A stretch of DNA of 64,000 nucleotides from assembly GCF_014638355.1 (NCBI RefSeq), contig NZ_BMFK01000005.1, positions 1-64,000 on the forward strand, given 5' to 3'. How positions within the stretch are numbered: the stretch's first letter is position 1; every line of letters starts with the position of its first letter. The position numbers were made by a program, and so were the translations under genes. Positions 23,569 through 34,638 of this stretch are shown in pieces. This DNA comes from Priestia taiwanensis (GTDB taxonomy: Bacteria > Bacillota > Bacilli > Bacillales > Bacillaceae_G). The notes under the pieces were generated by a model. The model searched no databases. It worked only from the letters and a program-made list of their open reading frames with translations, and was not told the origin of the DNA.

Positions 23569-24840
23569 TTATTTTGTTGTTGCCGCACCTTTTCGTTGCT
23601 CCGAAATTCGTTCAAAGAACTCTTCATTTGACTTTGTTTGCTTTAACGCTTTGAAGAACCTCTCCACAAAATCAGGCGAGTCTGTCATCGATTTACGAAT
23701 TGCCCATAGCTTATCAAGATGCTCTTTCGGAATAAGCAGCTCTTCTTTACGTGTACCAGAACGACGAATATCAATCGCCGGGAAGATACGACGCTCTGCT
23801 AACGAACGATCAAGATGCAATTCCATATTACCTGTACCTTTAAATTCTTCATAAATAACATCATCCATACGTGATCCTGTATCAACTAATGCAGTTGCTA
23901 AAATTGTTAAGCTTCCACCTTCTTCAATATTACGTGCCGCACCAAAGAAACGCTTTGGACGGTGGAATGCAGCTGGATCAATACCACCAGATAGAGTACG
24001 ACCACTTGGAGGTATTACTAAATTATAGGCTCTCGCAAGACGTGTAATACTATCCATTAAAATAATAACATCTTTTTTATGTTCCACTAGCCTCATCGCA
24101 CGCTCTAACACAAGCTCTGCCACTTTAATATGATTTTCTGGTACTTCATCAAACGTCGAACTTACAACGTCTCCTTTTACAGAACGCTCAATGTCTGTTA
24201 CTTCCTCTGGACGCTCATCAATTAATAATACGATTAACTCTGCATCTGGATGGTTTGTTGTAATGCTATTCGCAATTTCCTTTAATAGCGTTGTTTTACC
24301 TGCTTTTGGAGGGGCAACGATTAAACCACGTTGTCCGTAACCAACAGGTGCTAACAAGTCCATAATACGCGTAGAAAAGGCTGTTGGTTCTGTTTCCAAC
24401 TTCATTTGACGATCTGGATAAAGCGGTGTCAAAGCAGGGAAATGAACACGTTCCTTCGCTGTTTCTGGATCTTCCCCGTTCACAGCCTCTACTTGTAGTA
24501 ATCCGAAATAACGCTCATTTTCCTTCGGTGGACGTACCTTGCCAGATACACGATCCCCATTTCGTAAGTCAAAGCGACGAATTTGGGATGCAGATATATA
24601 AATATCCTCCGAACTCGGCGAATAATTAACTGTACGTAAAAATCCAAACCCCTCTGATTGAATAACTTCCAGTACACCTTCCATAAATGATAATCCATCA
24701 CGCTCTGCTTGCGCTTTTAAAATAGCAAAAATAAGTTCTTTTTTTGTTAATTTACTATAGTAAGATATTTTAAAATTTTTCGCTTGCTCATAAAGTTCTT
24801 TTAACTTCATATTTTCTAAAGTTGAAATTGTTAAACTCAT
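23569..24840 (-). CDS. rho: Transcription termination factor Rho
   Basis: 423 residues, hexameric RNA helicase. N-terminal Rho-N ([12 protein letters not shown]..), the cold-shock RNA-binding domain with GFGFLR and [16 protein letters not shown], then the ATPase with Walker [14 protein letters not shown], the Walker B region [16 protein letters not shown] and the Q/R-loops. Length matches the short Bacillus Rho. The ATG at 24840 has a weak GTGGTG ribosome binding site; the conserved N-terminus supports this start. Confidence 0.98.
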   Translation of the reverse strand: MSLTISTLENMKLKELYEQAKNFKISYYSKLTKKELIFAILKAQAERDGLSFMEGVLEVIQSEGFGFLRTVNYSPSSEDIYISASQIRRFDLRNGDRVSGKVRPPKENERYFGLLQVEAVNGEDPETAKERVHFPALTPLYPDRQMKLETEPTAFSTRIMDLLAPVGYGQRGLIVAPPKAGKTTLLKEIANSITTNHPDAELIVLLIDERPEEVTDIERSVKGDVVSSTFDEVPENHIKVAELVLERAMRLVEHKKDVIILMDSITRLARAYNLVIPPSGRTLSGGIDPAAFHRPKRFFGAARNIEEGGSLTILATALVDTGSRMDDVIYEEFKGTGNMELHLDRSLAERRIFPAIDIRRSGTRKEELLIPKEHLDKLWAIRKSMTDSPDFVERFFKALKQTKSNEEFFERISEQRKGAATTK

Positions 24841-24983
24841 TTAAACACCACACTCTTTATTATTTTCAATTATAATTGGAAGATGATAAAAGAAGATTCT
24901 CATTGGAAAATGGAGATGGAAATACAATAATCATAAGGGTGAAAGAAATATCTAATTATGTTTTATTTTTATGAATATTTCCT

Positions 24984-25013
24984 ATTCTAACCTTATTTTG
25001 TCATTTTAATCAA
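24984..25013 (-). promoter_or_regulatory. Candidate promoter of rho
   Basis: Minus strand TTGATT (25008-25013), 18-bp spacer, TAGAAT (24984-24989). One of several possible AT-rich matches. Confidence 0.4.
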
Positions 25014-25242
25014 CTTATATTACACGAAAAGAGAGAAAACATCTTTTTCTGTGCTTCTCGTACACATTCTTTTAGTGAACATACACTCTATGTGAATCAT
25101 TTATTACTTCAAAAAAATATTGATGTGAAAGGAAATAAACCATGAGGAAAGTTTGACTTTCTTGCAAAATCATACACTAATCGTCATACCTATACAATCC
25201 CTAATTGTCCATATTGACAAAATAGATATAAACTTCTTCTAA

Positions 25243-25284
25243 AGATAAAGGAAGAGGAGCAACATACCTCGCTCCCCTTTCCTT
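25243..25284 (-). terminator. Terminator of glpX
   Basis: Imperfect GC-rich stem pairing 25249-25260 (GGAAGAGGAGC) with 25271-25282 (GCTCCCCTTTCC), then TTTATCTTT on the minus strand. Confidence 0.75.
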
Positions 25285-25306
25285 CTTTATGCAGAAAAGA
25301 ACCTAC

Positions 25307-26272
25307 TTACTTCATAACAAGATTGGGCTTTTTATGCAAACTATGTGCACCATCAATGAAGCGAACTGTACCTGACTTTGCACGCATAACAACTGATTGT
25401 GTTGTTCCAGTTACTCCTTTGAACTGTACACCACGCAATAATTCTCCGTCCGTCACACCTGTTGCAGCAAAAATGGCATCATCTCCACGAACAAGGTCAT
25501 CCATGTATAATGTTTTGTTCACATCGTCAATACCCATCTTCTTACAACGAATTAATTCTTGTTCATTTTGCGGAAGAAGTTTCCCTTGGATTTCACCACC
25601 TAAACACTTTAGTGCAACAGCCGCTAGCACACCCTCAGGTGCACCACCCGATCCAAATAAAATATCTACGCCTGTATGATCAAATGCCGTATTAATCGCA
25701 CCAGCTACATCTCCGTCGTTAATTAATTTAATTCGTGCACCTGCTTGACGAATTTCTTCAATAAGCTTCGCATGTCGAGGACGATTTAACACTGTCGCTA
25801 CAACATCTTCTAAATTTTTATTCTTAGCTTCAGCTACTGCTTTTAAATTATCTAGTACAGATGCATTAATATCAATTTTGCCAACCGCTTCTGGCCCAAC
25901 CGCAATTTTCTCCATATACATGTCCGGTGCATGGAGCATATTTCCATGGTCTGCCACTGCAATAACGGCTAATGCATTCCATCCACCAGTTGCAACGATA
26001 TTCGTCCCTTCTAACGGATCAACTGCTACATCTACTCGGGGTCCATAGCCATTCCCAAGCTTCTCACCAATGTATAGCATAGGTGCTTCATCCATTTCCC
26101 CTTCACCGATAACAACTGTCCCTTTCATCGGAATCGTATCGAAAACATCACGCATCGCTGTTGTCGCTGCATCATCTGCTTCGTCTTTCTTTCCTCGTCC
26201 CATCCATCGTGCTGAAGCTAATGCTGCTGCTTCTGTCACACGAACTAATTCCATGGATAAACTTCTTTCCAT
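25307..26272 (-). CDS. glpX: Fructose-1,6-bisphosphatase class II
   Basis: 321 residues. Gluconeogenic phosphatase releasing phosphate from fructose-1,6-bisphosphate. Class II features: [16 protein letters not shown], the metal-binding VDPLEGTN and [10 protein letters not shown]. It corresponds to ywjI of B. subtilis, between murAB and rho. Shine-Dalgarno GGGGGAATTAAA precedes the ATG. Lies 61 nt after murA2 and so may share its transcript; fbaA is two genes upstream. Confidence 0.96.
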   Translation of the reverse strand: MERSLSMELVRVTEAAALASARWMGRGKKDEADDAATTAMRDVFDTIPMKGTVVIGEGEMDEAPMLYIGEKLGNGYGPRVDVAVDPLEGTNIVATGGWNALAVIAVADHGNMLHAPDMYMEKIAVGPEAVGKIDINASVLDNLKAVAEAKNKNLEDVVATVLNRPRHAKLIEEIRQAGARIKLINDGDVAGAINTAFDHTGVDILFGSGGAPEGVLAAVALKCLGGEIQGKLLPQNEQELIRCKKMGIDDVNKTLYMDDLVRGDDAIFAATGVTDGELLRGVQFKGVTGTTQSVVMRAKSGTVRFIDGAHSLHKKPNLVMK

Positions 26273-26333
26273 TTTAATTCCCCCTTGTTCTCCCTTTACT
26301 TCTATCCTTTGTACATCTAAACATCATCTATAT

Positions 26334-27620
26334 TCACGAATTTTGCAGCTGCTCAATCTCCACCGAAGTCATTTTTTCACGCCGGATTCTTGCGCCTAAA
26401 CCAGTTAACTTTTCTACTAACTGTTCATAGCCACGGTCAATATGCTCAAGTCCCGTCACTTCCGTAATACCTTCAGCCATTAAACCCGCAATAACTAAAG
26501 CAGCACCCGCCCGTAAATCACTTGCTTTTACTTTCGCTCCTTGGAGTACAACAGGTCCAGTAATAATTGCTGTTCTTCCTTCTGCTTTAATATTAGCACT
26601 CATGCGACGAAGTTCATCAATATGTTTGAAGCGTGCTCCGTAAATCGTGTCGGTCACAACCCCTGTTCCTCTTGCTTTCGTCAACAACGCTGTAAACGGT
26701 TGTTGAAGATCCGTAGCAAAACCAGGATAAACAAGTGTTTTGACATCTACTGTTTTTAACTGTCGACCACCATATACCGTTATTTGATCATCATCTATAT
26801 CAATACGGACATTCATTTCGCGTAACTTTGCTGTAATAGACTCAAGATGCTGCGGAATAACATTCTCGACTGTTACTCTCTCTCCTGCTGCCGCCGCTAA
26901 TGTCATATATGTACCTGCTTCAATACGGTCTGGAATGATTGTATGGTGACATCCTTTCAAAGAATCCACCCCATCGATACGAATAACATCCGTTCCAGCA
27001 CCTTTAATTCTTGCCCCCATACTTGTTAACAACGTCGCAACGTCGATAATTTCTGGCTCTTTAGCAGCATTTTCAATCACTGTACGCCCTTTTGCTCGAA
27101 CAGCAGCCAGCATAATATTAATTGTCGCTCCAACACTTACAACATCTAAATAAATCCGTGCTCCTCTTAATTCCTCTGCTCGTAAATAAATTGCACCTTG
27201 TTCATTGGTAACCGTTGCCCCTAAAGCTTCAAATCCTTTAATATGTTGGTCAATTGGCCTTGGTCCTAAATGACAACCTCCTGGCAAGCCAATTACCGCC
27301 TTCTTAAAACGTCCTAACATCGCCCCCATTAAATAATAAGATGCACGTAGTTTTTTTACTTTTCCATTTGGAAGCGGCATGGATACCATGCAGGAAGGAT
27401 CTATCGTCATGTCCTCACCATCATAGGAAACCGTTCCACCAATCTCTTCAAGTAAGTCTCCTAGCATCTTTATATCAGAAATAGTTGGTACTCCACCTAT
27501 TGTCACTGATGAATCTGCTAAAATTGTGGCAGGAATAAGCGCCACTGCACTATTTTTCGCACCACTTATACGTATAGAACCCGCAAGAGGGACTCCACCT
27601 TCAATGATCAATTTTTCCAT
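26334..27620 (-). CDS. murA2: UDP-N-acetylglucosamine 1-carboxyvinyltransferase, second copy
   Basis: 428 residues. Transfers enolpyruvate from PEP to UDP-GlcNAc, the first step of peptidoglycan synthesis. Catalytic Cys116 (the fosfomycin target) lies in [12 protein letters not shown] and Lys22 in SGAKNSA. The neighbours identify it as the murAB/murZ paralogue; murAA is usually near the atp operon but is not in this window. ATG 27620 follows AGAAGGGAG. The frame is open 30 codons further but without a start signal. Confidence 0.95.
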   Translation of the reverse strand: MEKLIIEGGVPLAGSIRISGAKNSAVALIPATILADSSVTIGGVPTISDIKMLGDLLEEIGGTVSYDGEDMTIDPSCMVSMPLPNGKVKKLRASYYLMGAMLGRFKKAVIGLPGGCHLGPRPIDQHIKGFEALGATVTNEQGAIYLRAEELRGARIYLDVVSVGATINIMLAAVRAKGRTVIENAAKEPEIIDVATLLTSMGARIKGAGTDVIRIDGVDSLKGCHHTIIPDRIEAGTYMTLAAAAGERVTVENVIPQHLESITAKLREMNVRIDIDDDQITVYGGRQLKTVDVKTLVYPGFATDLQQPFTALLTKARGTGVVTDTIYGARFKHIDELRRMSANIKAEGRTAIITGPVVLQGAKVKASDLRAGAALVIAGLMAEGITEVTGLEHIDRGYEQLVEKLTGLGARIRREKMTSVEIEQLQNS

Positions 27621-27907
27621 TTTTTTCTCCCTTCTAGCGACAATGTCTTTCATTATTTCATATTCATAGAAATAATGACCAATACACATATTTACTAGTT
27701 TGCACAACACACGTTCCTATCATGTACAAACATATATGTAGACACCACTCTTTTTCTTCTCCGTTCTTTACTCAGAGTAAACAGAGATGTAACGAGCTAT
27801 AATATTTCGAGTAGAGCAAAGTCTCGCTTTATGTATTGTATTCGTGAAAGAAGTGAAGATATCCTTTTTCTCTATCAATAACAAAGACAAAAAGACACCT
27901 CCCTATT

Positions 27908-27921
27908 CTAAAGCGCTTTCA
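27908..27921 (-). promoter_or_regulatory. Candidate CcpA cre site between fbaA and murA2
   Basis: Minus strand TGAAAGCGCTTTAG; it matches the cre consensus TGWAARCGYTWNCW except at one or two 3' positions. Confidence 0.45.
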
Positions 27922-27930
27922 CGAAAGATA

Positions 27931-27960
27931 CAAATAAAACCGTCTAACAATAGACGGTTT
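27931..27960 (-). terminator. Terminator of fbaA
   Basis: Perfect 10-bp stem AAACCGTCTA (27937-27946 with 27951-27960), 4-nt loop, followed by TTTTATTTG on the minus strand. Confidence 0.88.
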
Positions 27961-27982
27961 TATCATTATCGAACAACTTTAA

Positions 27983-28840
27983 TTATGCTTTGTTGCTTGT
28001 GCCGAATTCACGGATTTTGCCGATAACAGTTGCTTTAATTGCATCGCGACCAGGAACCATAATCTTACGTGGATCGTAAGCTTCTGCGTCTTTCGCTAAT
28101 ACTTCACGAACAACTTTCATGAACGAGATTTGGTTCTCTGTGTTCACGTTAATTTTCGCTGTACCTAAAGCGACAGACTTCTGGATGTCCGCTGTTGGGA
28201 TACCAGTTCCACCATGAAGTACTAATGGTAAGTTTGTAGAATTTTTGATTTCTTCCATTTCTTTGAAACCTAAGTTTGGCTCACCTTTGTATGGTCCATG
28301 AACAGAACCTAAAGCTGGAGCTAAGAAATCAATACCAGTTTTCTCAACAAGTTCTTTACACTCAGCTGGATCAGCGTAGATTACGCCTTCTGCGATAATG
28401 TCGTCTTCTTGTCCACCAACTGTTCCTAATTCAGCTTCTACAGAAACACCTTTAGAATGAGCATATTCAACTACTTTCTTTGTAGTTTCAATGTTCTCTT
28501 CAAATGGGTGATGAGAAGCATCGATCATTACTGATGTGAAACCAGCATCGATCGCTTCTTTACATTTTTCGAAGCTTGAACCATGATCTAAGTGAATCGC
28601 AACAGGAACTGTAATGTTCATGTCGATTAATAAACCTTCAACCATTTTTACAACAGTGTTGAATCCGCCCATATGACGAGCAGCACCTTCAGATACACCT
28701 AAAATAACTGGCGACTTCTCTTCTTCAGCAGCTGCTAAGATAGCTTGAGTCCACTCTAAGTTATTGATATTGTATTGACCTACTGCATAATTACCTGCTA
28801 ACGCTTTGTTTAACATTTCTTTTGCTGAAACTAAAGGCAT
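27983..28840 (-). CDS. fbaA: Fructose-bisphosphate aldolase class II
   Basis: 285 residues. Zinc-dependent glycolytic and gluconeogenic aldolase. Zinc and substrate residues are in [25 protein letters not shown] and [15 protein letters not shown] contacts the substrate. Shine-Dalgarno AAGGAGGATTTAAC precedes the ATG. Transcribed after spo0F with about 210 nt between them, in which a cre-like site lies. Codon use is clean and highly biased, as expected for a strongly expressed gene. Confidence 0.98.
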   Translation of the reverse strand: MPLVSAKEMLNKALAGNYAVGQYNINNLEWTQAILAAAEEEKSPVILGVSEGAARHMGGFNTVVKMVEGLLIDMNITVPVAIHLDHGSSFEKCKEAIDAGFTSVMIDASHHPFEENIETTKKVVEYAHSKGVSVEAELGTVGGQEDDIIAEGVIYADPAECKELVEKTGIDFLAPALGSVHGPYKGEPNLGFKEMEEIKNSTNLPLVLHGGTGIPTADIQKSVALGTAKINVNTENQISFMKVVREVLAKDAEAYDPRKIMVPGRDAIKATVIGKIREFGTSNKA

Positions 28841-29005
28841 GTTAAATCCTCCTTATAACGACACATTTTCTACCCGATATTGTTCCTCTACATGATTAAA
28901 AACCACCTAAATATATACAAAACAAAACCGGATGAACCTCTTACATTTTATAGGATAACAATTTCATGTCTAAATCTCAACCGCATTAAACATAAAGTTT
29001 GCCTT

Positions 29006-29019
29006 TTCAAACGCTTTCA
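29006..29019 (-). promoter_or_regulatory. Candidate CcpA cre site upstream of fbaA
   Basis: Minus strand TGAAAGCGTTTGAA, one to two mismatches from TGWAARCGYTWNCW, about 165 nt before the fbaA start and just after spo0F. Confidence 0.45.
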
Positions 29020-29052
29020 TTCATTTTTTTTTGTCTTTCATGTGAACACTAC

Positions 29053-29421
29053 CTAATTTTTAACAAAAATCTCCTCTTTTACAACGCTTTTGATTTCATC
29101 GATATCAAATGGTTTTGCAAAATGAGATAATGCTCCTAATTGTTTCGCTTCTTGAATCATATCGAGTTCCCCATATGCCGTCATCAAGATAACTTTAATT
29201 GTTTGATCGATTTCTTTAATACGCTTTAAAATTTCAATTCCGTCCATTCCAGGAATTTTCATATCTAAAATTACAAGGTCTGGTCTATCTTGTAAGACAA
29301 TGTCGATTGCTTGAAATCCATTTGCCGCTTGATATGTATGGTACCCTTCTTTTTGGAATACTTCATTTAATAAAATACGAATACCATATTGATCATCCAC
29401 AATAAGTAATTTCGCTTTCAA
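29053..29421 (-). CDS. spo0F: Sporulation phosphorelay response regulator Spo0F
   Basis: 122 residues, a stand-alone receiver domain. It takes phosphate from sporulation kinases and passes it to Spo0B. The acidic pocket is Asp9/Asp10, the phosphoacceptor is Asp53 in [15 protein letters not shown], and the conserved Lys is in HFAKPFD. The N-terminus [16 protein letters not shown] is characteristic of Spo0F. I chose the TTG at 29421: it lies 7 nt after AAAGGGGG and gives the same N-terminal length as known Spo0F. The upstream in-frame TTG is almost on top of the Shine-Dalgarno. Confidence 0.95.
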   Translation of the reverse strand: MKAKLLIVDDQYGIRILLNEVFQKEGYHTYQAANGFQAIDIVLQDRPDLVILDMKIPGMDGIEILKRIKEIDQTIKVILMTAYGELDMIQEAKQLGALSHFAKPFDIDEIKSVVKEEIFVKN

Positions 29422-29466
29422 TTTCAAACCCCCTTTGCCTATCTATTTCTTTTCATCTTGAAAACT

Positions 29467-29506
29467 TTTCTACTTCTGTTATATCATTTCCTGCCGTTTT
29501 TTACAA
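29467..29506 (-). promoter_or_regulatory. Overlapping sigma-H and sigma-A promoters of spo0F
   Basis: Sigma-H like: GCAGGAAAT (29486-29494), 12 nt, GTAGAAA (29467-29473), against RNAGGAWWW-N12-RNNGAAT. Sigma-A like: TTGTAA (29501-29506), 17 nt, TATAAC (29478-29483). spo0F is known to have a sigma-H promoter in B. subtilis. Confidence 0.55.
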
Positions 29507-29546
29507 AACATGTATTAAAAACTATGATGCTTTTTCTCATCTTTTT

Positions 29547-29574
29547 CCTCTTTACCTAAAAGAGGGTAAAGAGG
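29547..29574. other. Perfect inverted repeat in the spo0F/ywjG divergent region
   Basis: 10-bp arms CCTCTTTACC/GGTAAAGAGG with an 8-nt centre, midway between the two divergent genes. There is no T-run on the transcribed side. Operator or hairpin; role unknown. Confidence 0.6.
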
Positions 29575-29719
29575 ATTGCGTGAACACTTCCTTTTAGATA
29601 TGATAGAAGCTAGATTTTCTACGAAAGAAGATACAACAAACTCGCTATCTATATCACTGTATCACGACGAGTGCACATAATTAACCATTTCTAATATCAC
29701 TAGAACGGAGGAATACACT

Positions 29720-30238
29720 ATGTTAAAAATTTTTTCGACCCAACTCCTTGGCTGCTTAAAAAAAATCACAGAAAAAGAAGAGATAAACCTAGAAGATAGT
29801 GCTCGCTTAGTAGCACAAGCAATTATCGGTGATGGTCACTTATACATATACGGAGCAAAAGAAATGCATGCTGTTACACTAGAAGCAACAGACGGACAAG
29901 AACCATTTCCAAAAGCAAAAGCACTTCATCATGTAGAAGAACTCTCTCCAATGGATCGCGTATTACTTATTAGTCGTTATTCAACAGACGAAGAGATTGT
30001 CACATTTGCAAAACAACTGCAAGAAGCAGGAATTCCTGCTGTAGGGATCTCTACAATCCAAGACGGTATTGAATCATTAGAAAGTTTCGTTGATGTTCAT
30101 ATCGACTTACAACTTATCCGTGGATTAATCCCCGCAGAAGATGGTACACGTACCGGTTTCCCAACGAGTATGGTCGCTTTATTCGCTTATTTTGGACTCT
30201 TCTTTACCGTACAAGAAATTGTAGAAGAATATATGTAA
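29720..30238 (+). CDS. ywjG: YwjG, DUF2529 family protein
   Basis: 172 residues, function unknown. DUF2529 is SIS-domain-like: GDGHLYIYGAKEMHAV followed by DRVLLISRYSTDEEIVTFAKQL resembles a phosphosugar-binding Rossmann core. Conserved between spo0F and pyrG in Bacillus but here, as in B. subtilis, on the opposite strand from both. ATG 29720 follows ACGGAGGAATACACT. The gene converges on pyrG and shares a bidirectional terminator with it. Confidence 0.88.
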   Translation: MLKIFSTQLLGCLKKITEKEEINLEDSARLVAQAIIGDGHLYIYGAKEMHAVTLEATDGQEPFPKAKALHHVEELSPMDRVLLISRYSTDEEIVTFAKQLQEAGIPAVGISTIQDGIESLESFVDVHIDLQLIRGLIPAEDGTRTGFPTSMVALFAYFGLFFTVQEIVEEYM

Positions 30239-30277
30239 AAAAAGACTTGTACACATTTGTGTACAAGTCTTTTTTTT
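30236..30277. terminator. Bidirectional terminator between ywjG and pyrG
   Basis: Perfect 17-bp stem (30238-30254 with 30259-30275), loop ATTT, A-run on the left and T-run on the right; works for either direction. Confidence 0.93.
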
Positions 30278-30281
30278 CTAC

Positions 30282-31907
<1,626 letters not shown>

Positions 31908-31993
31908 CTACTTCTTATTTTCTATTTTTACCCGTCACAAAATGAGATATGTAACGAGTCAATTTATCTTAATATATAGGAGGAATAACCCCT

Positions 31994-32040
31994 AAAAAAC
32001 AAAAAAATTGCTCCCCTCATATAATAATCAGGGAGCAATT
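31994..32040 (-). terminator. pyrG leader attenuator (intrinsic terminator)
   Basis: 10-bp stem AATTGCTCCC/GGGAGCAATT (32031-32040 with 32006-32015) followed by a T-run on the minus strand, about 40 nt into the pyrG leader. Its 5' arm is the C/U-rich strand expected to pair with extra 5' G residues. It stops transcription when CTP is ample. Confidence 0.9.
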
Positions 32041-32075
32041 GGATCACATCATAATCATGTTAATAGCTTTTTTAA

Positions 32076-32117
32076 GAGCCCAAACATGATTCTACCCATT
32101 CTCTTACGAAAAGTCAA
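32076..32117 (-). promoter_or_regulatory. pyrG promoter and GGGCTC start site
   Basis: Minus strand TTGACT (32112-32117), 17-bp spacer, TAGAAT (32089-32094), 7 nt, then GGGCTC with +1 at 32081. GGGCTC is the start sequence that permits reiterative G addition at low CTP in B. subtilis pyrG. Confidence 0.85.
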
Positions 32118-32161
32118 GGACGTTCGTGAAATGAATAATTACGTATTTATTATGCGGTAAC

Positions 32162-32704
32162 TTATAATTCCTCTTCTTCCGCATCTGACTCATCATACTC
32201 TAATTCTTCTTCCTCTTCTTCCTCTTCAGAGAAATCTTCTTCTAAGTCTAAATCGTCTTCTAATAAATCTTCTTCTTCTTCCTCTTCTTCGTCTTCTTCA
32301 AACTCATCAACGAAGTCCTCTTCTTCATCTAGATCCTCATCATCTAGCTCATCCACTTCTTCTAAATCATCTTCTAATAAATCTTCTTCATATTTCTTCG
32401 CACGTTTCTTCTTCGTCTTCGTTTGTGGTAATACTTCTTCATCGATTTGCTCATATGGATACCAGCTACGTAGCCCCCAACGATTGTCACCTAAACAAAT
32501 AAAACGTCCATCGATATTTAAATCTGTATAAAATTGAGAAATTCTCGCAACTAATTCTTCACGAGATAATTCTAAAATAGAAGCAATTTCTTCTGTAACT
32601 TCTTGAAATACAACTGGTTGCTTTTTTGAATGCATAATTTCATATGCAAGCTCTATCATTGATAATTCTTTTAATTCTTCTGGAGAATATTGACCTAATT
32701 TCAA
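32162..32704 (-). CDS. rpoE: RNA polymerase delta subunit
   Basis: 180 residues. Folded N-terminal HARE-HTH domain (about 1-90, ending [33 protein letters not shown]), then a short Lys-rich patch ([10 protein letters not shown]) and a tail of nearly pure Glu/Asp (about 110-180). It recycles polymerase and increases promoter selectivity. The tail is somewhat longer than in B. cereus. The TTG at 32704 is 9 nt after AAAGGA; the GTG three codons earlier touches the Shine-Dalgarno. Confidence 0.96.
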   Translation of the reverse strand: MKLGQYSPEELKELSMIELAYEIMHSKKQPVVFQEVTEEIASILELSREELVARISQFYTDLNIDGRFICLGDNRWGLRSWYPYEQIDEEVLPQTKTKKKRAKKYEEDLLEDDLEEVDELDDEDLDEEEDFVDEFEEDEEEEEEEDLLEDDLDLEEDFSEEEEEEEELEYDESDAEEEEL

Positions 32705-33008
32705 AGAAAGCACGTCCTTTCAATCCTTAATGGTAATATGTAAATTTCCTTATAGATACAGTAAGTACAGTAGTGTAACATTATTCCAAATCTAACAGAA
32801 TACATATCTTTCATTATAAACAAAAGTACTAGAAATATGCTAGGGCCAGTAAGGCTTTTTTTTGCTTTTTTTTCATCCGACCAAAATAAAACCTTTGAGC
32901 TCACTAAAAATCCTTGTTACACTAAATATATGGAAGAAAAGGAGAGGGTTATATTTTTAATCCTTTCGCTGCTATTTGACAATACTATAAAAAACAAGGA
33001 GTGATTTG
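32705..33008. other. rpoE/BCCT divergent intergenic region
   Basis: No gene. It holds the divergent promoters of rpoE and the BCCT transporter, including TTGAGC (32895-32900)-17 bp-TACACT (32918-32923) for the plus strand. A weak 67-codon minus frame was rejected. Confidence 0.5.
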
Positions 33009-34565
33009 GTGCACAAAAAAAGAAACAACGTACTATTAACCACACTAACAATTACCATTTTATTCATTTTTTGGGGAATAACCCCTAACGATTGGTTAGG
33101 TCCGTACTCATTAGAAAACGTGACAGCCTTTATGAATACGTATATCCTCCAAAAATTCGGATGGTTCTATTCATTGCTTATGACCTCTCTCGTCGTACTA
33201 GCCTTTTATTTAGCCTTCTCTAAGTATGGATCAATTCGACTTGGGAAAGACGACGACAGACCGGAGTTCTCGTACTTGACCTGGTTAGCCATGTTATTTG
33301 GCGCTGGAATGGGAATCGGCCTTATCTTCTTTGGAATCGCCGAGCCAATCTCGCACTTCTATAACCCTGTCCAAGGAGACCCTGCTACACACGAAAGTGC
33401 CCGATTAGCCCTACGTTATTCATTCTTCCATTGGGGACTACATCCATGGGCATTATATGCAATGGCAGCATTAGTAATTGCGTATTTCACGTTCCGTAAA
33501 AACAAACGCGGAAACATTAGCTCGACAATTACACCGCTATTTAAGAATCCATCCACATCCTCTATCGTTAGTCAAACTGTTGATATTCTTGCAATTTTAG
33601 CAATTATATTTGGTATCGTTCCGACGATTGGGATTGGGGCACAACAAATCTCTGCTGGTTTAAGCTATTTATTTCCATCCATTGAAAATACGTTAACAAC
33701 GCAACTTATCCTAATTGCGATTGTAACAGTGCTTTATTTACTTTCTGCACAAACTGGTCTACAACGGGGCATCAAACATTTAAGTAATGCAAACATCACT
33801 TTTGCAGGTTTGCTGCTTCTTATTGTACTAGTGACTGGACCTACGACCTTCATCATGGACTACTTTACGACAACAATGGGAACCTATATTCAAAACCTTC
33901 CTAGTATGAGTCTTAGTTTAAGTCCATTTAACGAAGAAAGTGCACAATGGATTCAAAATTGGACAATCTTCTACTGGGGTTGGTGGATTTCTTGGACGCC
34001 ATTTGTTGGCTCCTTCATCGCCCGTATTTCAAAAGGTCGTACCATTCGTGAATTTATTGTCGGTGTCATGCTTGCACCTACTTTTGTATGTCTTTTATGG
34101 TTTGCAGCCTTTGGTGGCACATCTATCTACCTTGAGTTATTCTCAAATGCTGGAATCGGAAATGAAATTGCAGCTAAAGGAAATGAAATTGGTATTTTCG
34201 CTGTACTGCAACACTTACCGTTATCTAGTATTTTAATTTTAATCACACTTTGCTTAATTACAACATTTTTCGTGACATCTGCGGACTCAGCGACTTTTAT
34301 CGTTGCAATGCAAGCAAGTAATGGTAGATTATCACCAAGTAATCGAATGAAGTTATTATGGGGAATCATCATTTCTGTACTAGCTGCCACCTTACTAAAT
34401 ACTGGTGGATTAGCAACATTACAGACAACCGCTATTATCGCAGCCTTCCCGTTCTCGTTCGTCATTATTTTGATGGTTGTTTCATTATTTAAAGAATTAA
34501 AAAAAGAAACAGTCGTAACAAAATCTACTGCCAAACCATTGCCGAAACTAAATAAAGCCAAGTAA
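33009..34565 (+). CDS. BCCT-family glycine betaine/carnitine/choline transporter
   Basis: 518 residues with twelve membrane spans. The sodium-coupled betaine transporter signature includes GAGMGIGLIFFGIAEP (the flexible Gly-rich helix), YYWG-like FYWGWWISWTPFVGSFIARISKGR with the conserved Trp residues, and LTFFVTSADSAT. OpuD-like uptake of glycine betaine for osmoprotection is likely; the exact substrate cannot be read from sequence. I chose GTG 33009, 7 nt after AAGGAG; the TTG just before is too close. It faces the osmoprotectant ABC operon, with a shared terminator. Confidence 0.92.
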   Translation: MHKKRNNVLLTTLTITILFIFWGITPNDWLGPYSLENVTAFMNTYILQKFGWFYSLLMTSLVVLAFYLAFSKYGSIRLGKDDDRPEFSYLTWLAMLFGAGMGIGLIFFGIAEPISHFYNPVQGDPATHESARLALRYSFFHWGLHPWALYAMAALVIAYFTFRKNKRGNISSTITPLFKNPSTSSIVSQTVDILAILAIIFGIVPTIGIGAQQISAGLSYLFPSIENTLTTQLILIAIVTVLYLLSAQTGLQRGIKHLSNANITFAGLLLLIVLVTGPTTFIMDYFTTTMGTYIQNLPSMSLSLSPFNEESAQWIQNWTIFYWGWWISWTPFVGSFIARISKGRTIREFIVGVMLAPTFVCLLWFAAFGGTSIYLELFSNAGIGNEIAAKGNEIGIFAVLQHLPLSSILILITLCLITTFFVTSADSATFIVAMQASNGRLSPSNRMKLLWGIIISVLAATLLNTGGLATLQTTAIIAAFPFSFVIILMVVSLFKELKKETVVTKSTAKPLPKLNKAK

Positions 34566-34585
34566 CAAGCTAAACAAAGAGAGAG

Positions 34586-34638
34586 AAAAAAGAGTGTCAT
34601 CCACGTAACAAACCTGTTACATGGATGACACTCTTTTT
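34586..34638. terminator. Bidirectional terminator between transporter genes
   Basis: Long stem of about 22 bp with one mismatch (34586-34608 with 34616-34638), AAAAA on the left and TTTTT on the right; serves both convergent genes. Confidence 0.92.

Larger units (their letters stand above)
24841..25306 (-). other. rho leader region and glpX terminator
   Basis: No gene seen. The right end holds the glpX terminator; the rest is an AT-rich stretch with a candidate rho promoter at 24984-25013 and a leader of about 140 nt. A 6-bp hairpin (GAAAGT-caa-ACTTTC) lies near 25145-25162. A long leader fits rho autoregulation known in B. subtilis, but I see no defined attenuator. Confidence 0.5.
27621..27982 (-). 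other. fbaA-murA2 intergenic region
   Basis: No convincing gene. It holds the fbaA terminator, a CcpA-like cre site (27908-27921) and the upstream region of murA2. In B. subtilis this gap holds transaldolase (ywjH/tal), which is absent here. Confidence 0.55.

Noticed and set aside
27768..27890. 40-codon minus-strand ORF with a GGGAGGTG ribosome-binding-like site upstream of murA2
   Set aside because: No recognisable domain and a TTG start; could be a leader peptide, but nothing beyond the Shine-Dalgarno-like sequence supports it.
32701..32904. 67-codon minus-strand ORF upstream of rpoE
   Set aside because: No ribosome binding site, overlaps rpoE start region and promoter sequence; composition is AT-driven.
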